From: CAZMGV01 sp964621525 [NCBI: uncultured bacterium]
Lineage (GTDB): Bacteria; JAGRBM01
Length of the DNA: 64,000 bases
Assembly (NCBI GenBank): GCA_964621525.1
Contig: CAZUMS010000021.1
Coordinates: 10,315-74,314 of the forward strand
Reading direction: 5' to 3'
In this document: one piece after another, positions 62,505 to 64,000 of the stretch
How the letters are laid out: every line of letters starts with the position of its first letter
Position numbering within the stretch: the first letter of the stretch is position 1
Program-made: the position numbers and the translations under genes
The notes under the pieces: generated by a model
The model's input: only the letters and a program-made list of their open reading frames with translations
What the model was told of the DNA's origin: nothing
The model's database searches: none

Positions 62505-62954
62505 ATGAAGCGTTACCTTTCTAGCATGAGTGGAATACTCTATTTTCTATTTAAAGCGGCATTGGTTCTTAATCTTTTGCTACTGGTTTCGTGCCCAGCT
62601 CCGCATGTAATCGGTATACGCAATCACGAAAATTATGTTATCCATGCAATATGGGTGAAGGATAGAAAATATAGCGGGGTTTTCCCATATGGTACCGGAA
62701 CCATTGATTTCCCTTCGTCCTCAATCCCAGTAGAGTTATATATTGGAGAGATATATAAAGGTGGATACTACTATAAGATCCCTAACGACATATTTTATGA
62801 CTACTCGGACAAAGACTATGACTCACTTAGAATCCCATTCTGGATAGACTATTTTGAAGGGCATATCCTCGTTACCGGAATGGGGGTTGGAGGGAAAATT
62901 CTTCCAGAGCGGAGTGGAATTTGGTGTAATGAACATGACGGGTATCCATGTTGA
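62505..62954 (+). CDS. putative lipoprotein of unknown function
   Basis: From ATG 62505, about 149 residues. The signal is ILYFLFKAALVLNLLLLVSC with the lipidated Cys at ~30, followed by a beta-rich Tyr-rich region of ~115 residues ending in three closely spaced residues around CNEHDGYPC. No family is recognised. The coding DNA is clearly AT-rich compared with genes left of 61.5 kb. It lies between IS-like ends at 62374 and 63076, as if carried with them. TTG 62493 is an alternative start. Confidence 0.6.
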   Translation: MKRYLSSMSGILYFLFKAALVLNLLLLVSCPAPHVIGIRNHENYVIHAIWVKDRKYSGVFPYGTGTIDFPSSSIPVELYIGEIYKGGYYYKIPNDIFYDYSDKDYDSLRIPFWIDYFEGHILVTGMGVGGKILPERSGIWCNEHDGYPC

Positions 62955-63075
62955 AGTTGATGGTGGAGGTGATATCACAGTATCCTGATATTGTGCTTTC
63001 CCCCTTGTGAGTAAAAGCGGCCCCTTAGGTTGTTCCGTTCACATAGCTTTGGAATTCGGCAGATACACCATGCTG

Positions 63076-63351
63076 GAACGCATCTCGAAATCCCTGAAAC
63101 CCGTGTGGAGGCGGGTTCAACGGTTTAGAAAGAGTCCGTAAGGGCGAGTGTCCGTGAGGCCGCCCCGTGGACCTGACCGGAAAGCAGTGGGGGCCGAGCA
63201 GGCCGCTGCTGGCCCGTCGAGCGGTTCTTCTCCTGGCTCGACACCTTCCGCCGCTTCGCTTCCCGGTGGGAATACCACGCCCGGATCGACCTCGGCTTTC
63301 TGCAGCCCGCCTGCCCGGTTATCCTTATGCGGAGGTTTTGAGATGCGCTCT
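63076..63351 (+). mobile_element. internally deleted IS5-like element (about 276 bp)
   Basis: The left end has cgcatctcgaaatc (63079-63092) and the right end ttttgagatgcgctcta (63336-63352 or so); these are imperfect inverted repeats (CGCATCTCgAAAtCC against CGCATCTCaAAAcCt). Inside are only the beginning and the end of a transposase gene, so it is a MITE-like deletion derivative. Confidence 0.7.
63167..63341 (+). pseudogene. fused ends of an IS5-family transposase
   Basis: From GTG 63167 the frame reads MDLTGKQWGPSRPLL, the N-terminus of IS5-family DDE transposases. After ~63214 a different frame reads RFFSWLDTFRRFASRWEYH to CPVILMRRF and stops at 63341, the C-terminus of the same family. 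The middle is deleted and the join is out of frame. Confidence 0.75.
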
Positions 63352-63380
63352 AGTGGAGATACAGTGTTAGAGGTGATCCG

Positions 63381-63779
63381 ATGATTTTCACTGAAAATAA
63401 TGGCCTTTTTCCCAAAAGACGCATATTTCGAGCAATAATTCCCGCGAGCCTAATATTTTCTCTTTACTTTCAAGGGCGGGTTTTCGCGAACCATCCGGAT
63501 TGCACTGGAATTGACCGATGGCCGGCTCGCATCGCATTAGTTCGCTTACGAAATGCTGGCATTATAGTTACCAAGGAAATAGATCAGCAAAAAACAAAAG
63601 TAGTTCGCTTGGCTTCTGAGGAAGTTAACCCAGGCATATACCGCCAAGTGCATCGAATTTCCTTCATGGAAGAATCTGGGAAAGTGATTGAAGTTATAAC
63701 TGTCAACGATTCTTCTTCTGAGGAATGTTCCGTGAGCTCAGTAGAGGTATATTTAGTATCTAAGCATCTGAAAGATTAG
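63381..63779 (+). CDS. putative secreted protein of unknown function
   Basis: A 132-residue protein with a signal peptide (KRRIFRAIIPASLIFSLYF, cleavage near VFA-NH). About 100 residues of mixed alpha/beta character with four Cys follow. gagg is 9 bases before ATG. The gene starts 30 bp after the IS-like right end at 63351, and its stop TAG (63777-63779) touches another IS-like end, agagcgcatct (63778-63788). AT-rich. No family recognised. Confidence 0.6.
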   Translation: MIFTENNGLFPKRRIFRAIIPASLIFSLYFQGRVFANHPDCTGIDRWPARIALVRLRNAGIIVTKEIDQQKTKVVRLASEEVNPGIYRQVHRISFMEESGKVIEVITVNDSSSEECSVSSVEVYLVSKHLKD

Positions 63780-64000
63780 AGCGCATCTTACTCTGTTGAA
63801 AAGATCATCGGGGTCCTGTGCCAGCGGCGAGCAGCATGAGATTGTGGGCGAGGGCCCGCAGCCGGATTTTGTGCTTCGATAGTGTCCTGAAAGTTTCGCA
63901 CATTTCCGGTTGAGATAAGGGAGCGGTTTCCGAGCCGCAGAGTTTCGTGTCGGTGCCCTCGCCATCCGTTGCTGGAATACTGTCAAAATCCCTGAAACCC
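63778..64000. mobile_element. further transposable-element remnants, running off the window
   Basis: The block opens with an inverted copy of the IS end (agagcgcatct). A minus-strand frame ending at 63805 (HKIRLRALAHNLMLLAAGTG, from about 63880) looks like the C-terminus of another DDE transposase. From 63970 the sequence tgctggaa...aaatccctgaaaccc repeats the left end seen at 63071-63102. Confidence 0.55.
63805..63880 (-). pseudogene. C-terminal fragment of a DDE transposase
   Basis: The short frame HKIRLRALAHNLMLLAAGTGPR ends at a TGA at 63807-63805. The LRALAHNLMLL helix is common at the end of IS4/IS5-like transposases. Nothing longer is open in this frame upstream. Confidence 0.45.

Noticed and set aside
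62294-62524. 76-residue frame between the IS-like end and the lipoprotein gene
   Set aside because: It runs through the transposase fragment and the start of the next gene, with no signal, domain or ribosome site.
62323-63351. Integron gene cassettes with attC sites around the small lipoprotein genes
   Set aside because: The repeated ends adjoin transposase fragments and lack the core-site pattern of attC, so IS ends explain them better.

Overview
This is a GC-rich, gene-dense bacterial chromosome segment. It has many 4-bp ATGA/GTGA start-stop overlaps and frequent GTG starts. A surface protein with thrombospondin type-3 (TSP3) repeats ends in a Cys/hydrophobic/Arg tail of the MYXO-CTERM kind. 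Together with TSP3-bearing OmpA proteins, HEAT-repeat lipoproteins and a GldA/GldF/GldG-type exporter, this points to a Gram-negative of the former Deltaproteobacteria (Myxococcota or a relative), possibly uncultured. No rRNA or tRNA was seen, so this placement is inference.

Left part (1-13.3 kb): the end of a von Willebrand A protein; a nested palindromic intergenic element; a LOG-family protein; two tandem GT-C-like membrane glycosyltransferases; an OtsB-like phosphatase; a CBS-pair protein; a four-cluster polyferredoxin; a CapA-like lipoprotein; a csoR-copA copper operon with a readable operator and promoter; and a queD-like/queC pair.

Middle (13.6-41 kb): a nearly 6-kb gene for a TSP3-repeat surface protein containing an internal tandem duplication of about 1.79 kb, translationally coupled to an OmpA-type TSP3 protein. 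Then come MutS2, an MltD-like LysM transglycosylase, MobB, two unrelated cation antiporters, a large protein with a degenerate class III nucleotide-cyclase domain, a zinc alcohol dehydrogenase, a HEAT lipoprotein coupled to an SGNH hydrolase, a DECR-like reductase, an NAD-type isocitrate dehydrogenase and a third GT-C-like protein.

Right part (39.9-61.5 kb): two long minus-strand runs. One is transglutaminase-ABC ATPase-uvrA-cvpA-cca, nearly all with 4-bp overlaps. The other is the GldA-like ATPase, GldF-like permease, GldG-like protein and DUF4340 exporter cluster. They are followed by a second LOG protein, an MMPL/RND transporter, a MoxR ATPase, an MntA/HepT toxin-antitoxin pair, and a rpsO-pnp-dut-metallopeptidase operon.

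The last 2.4 kb (61.6-64.0 kb) is different. It is AT-richer and holds three short lipoprotein or secreted-protein genes of unknown function between remnants of IS5-like elements that share inverted-repeat ends. It reads as a degraded mobile-element island.

Best candidates for undescribed biology are the cyclase-like protein beside the antiporters, the duplicated TSP3 adhesin with its OmpA partner, the QueD-like protein that has lost its catalytic residues, the SGNH hydrolase with an inserted beta-sandwich, and the small lipoproteins trapped between IS ends.
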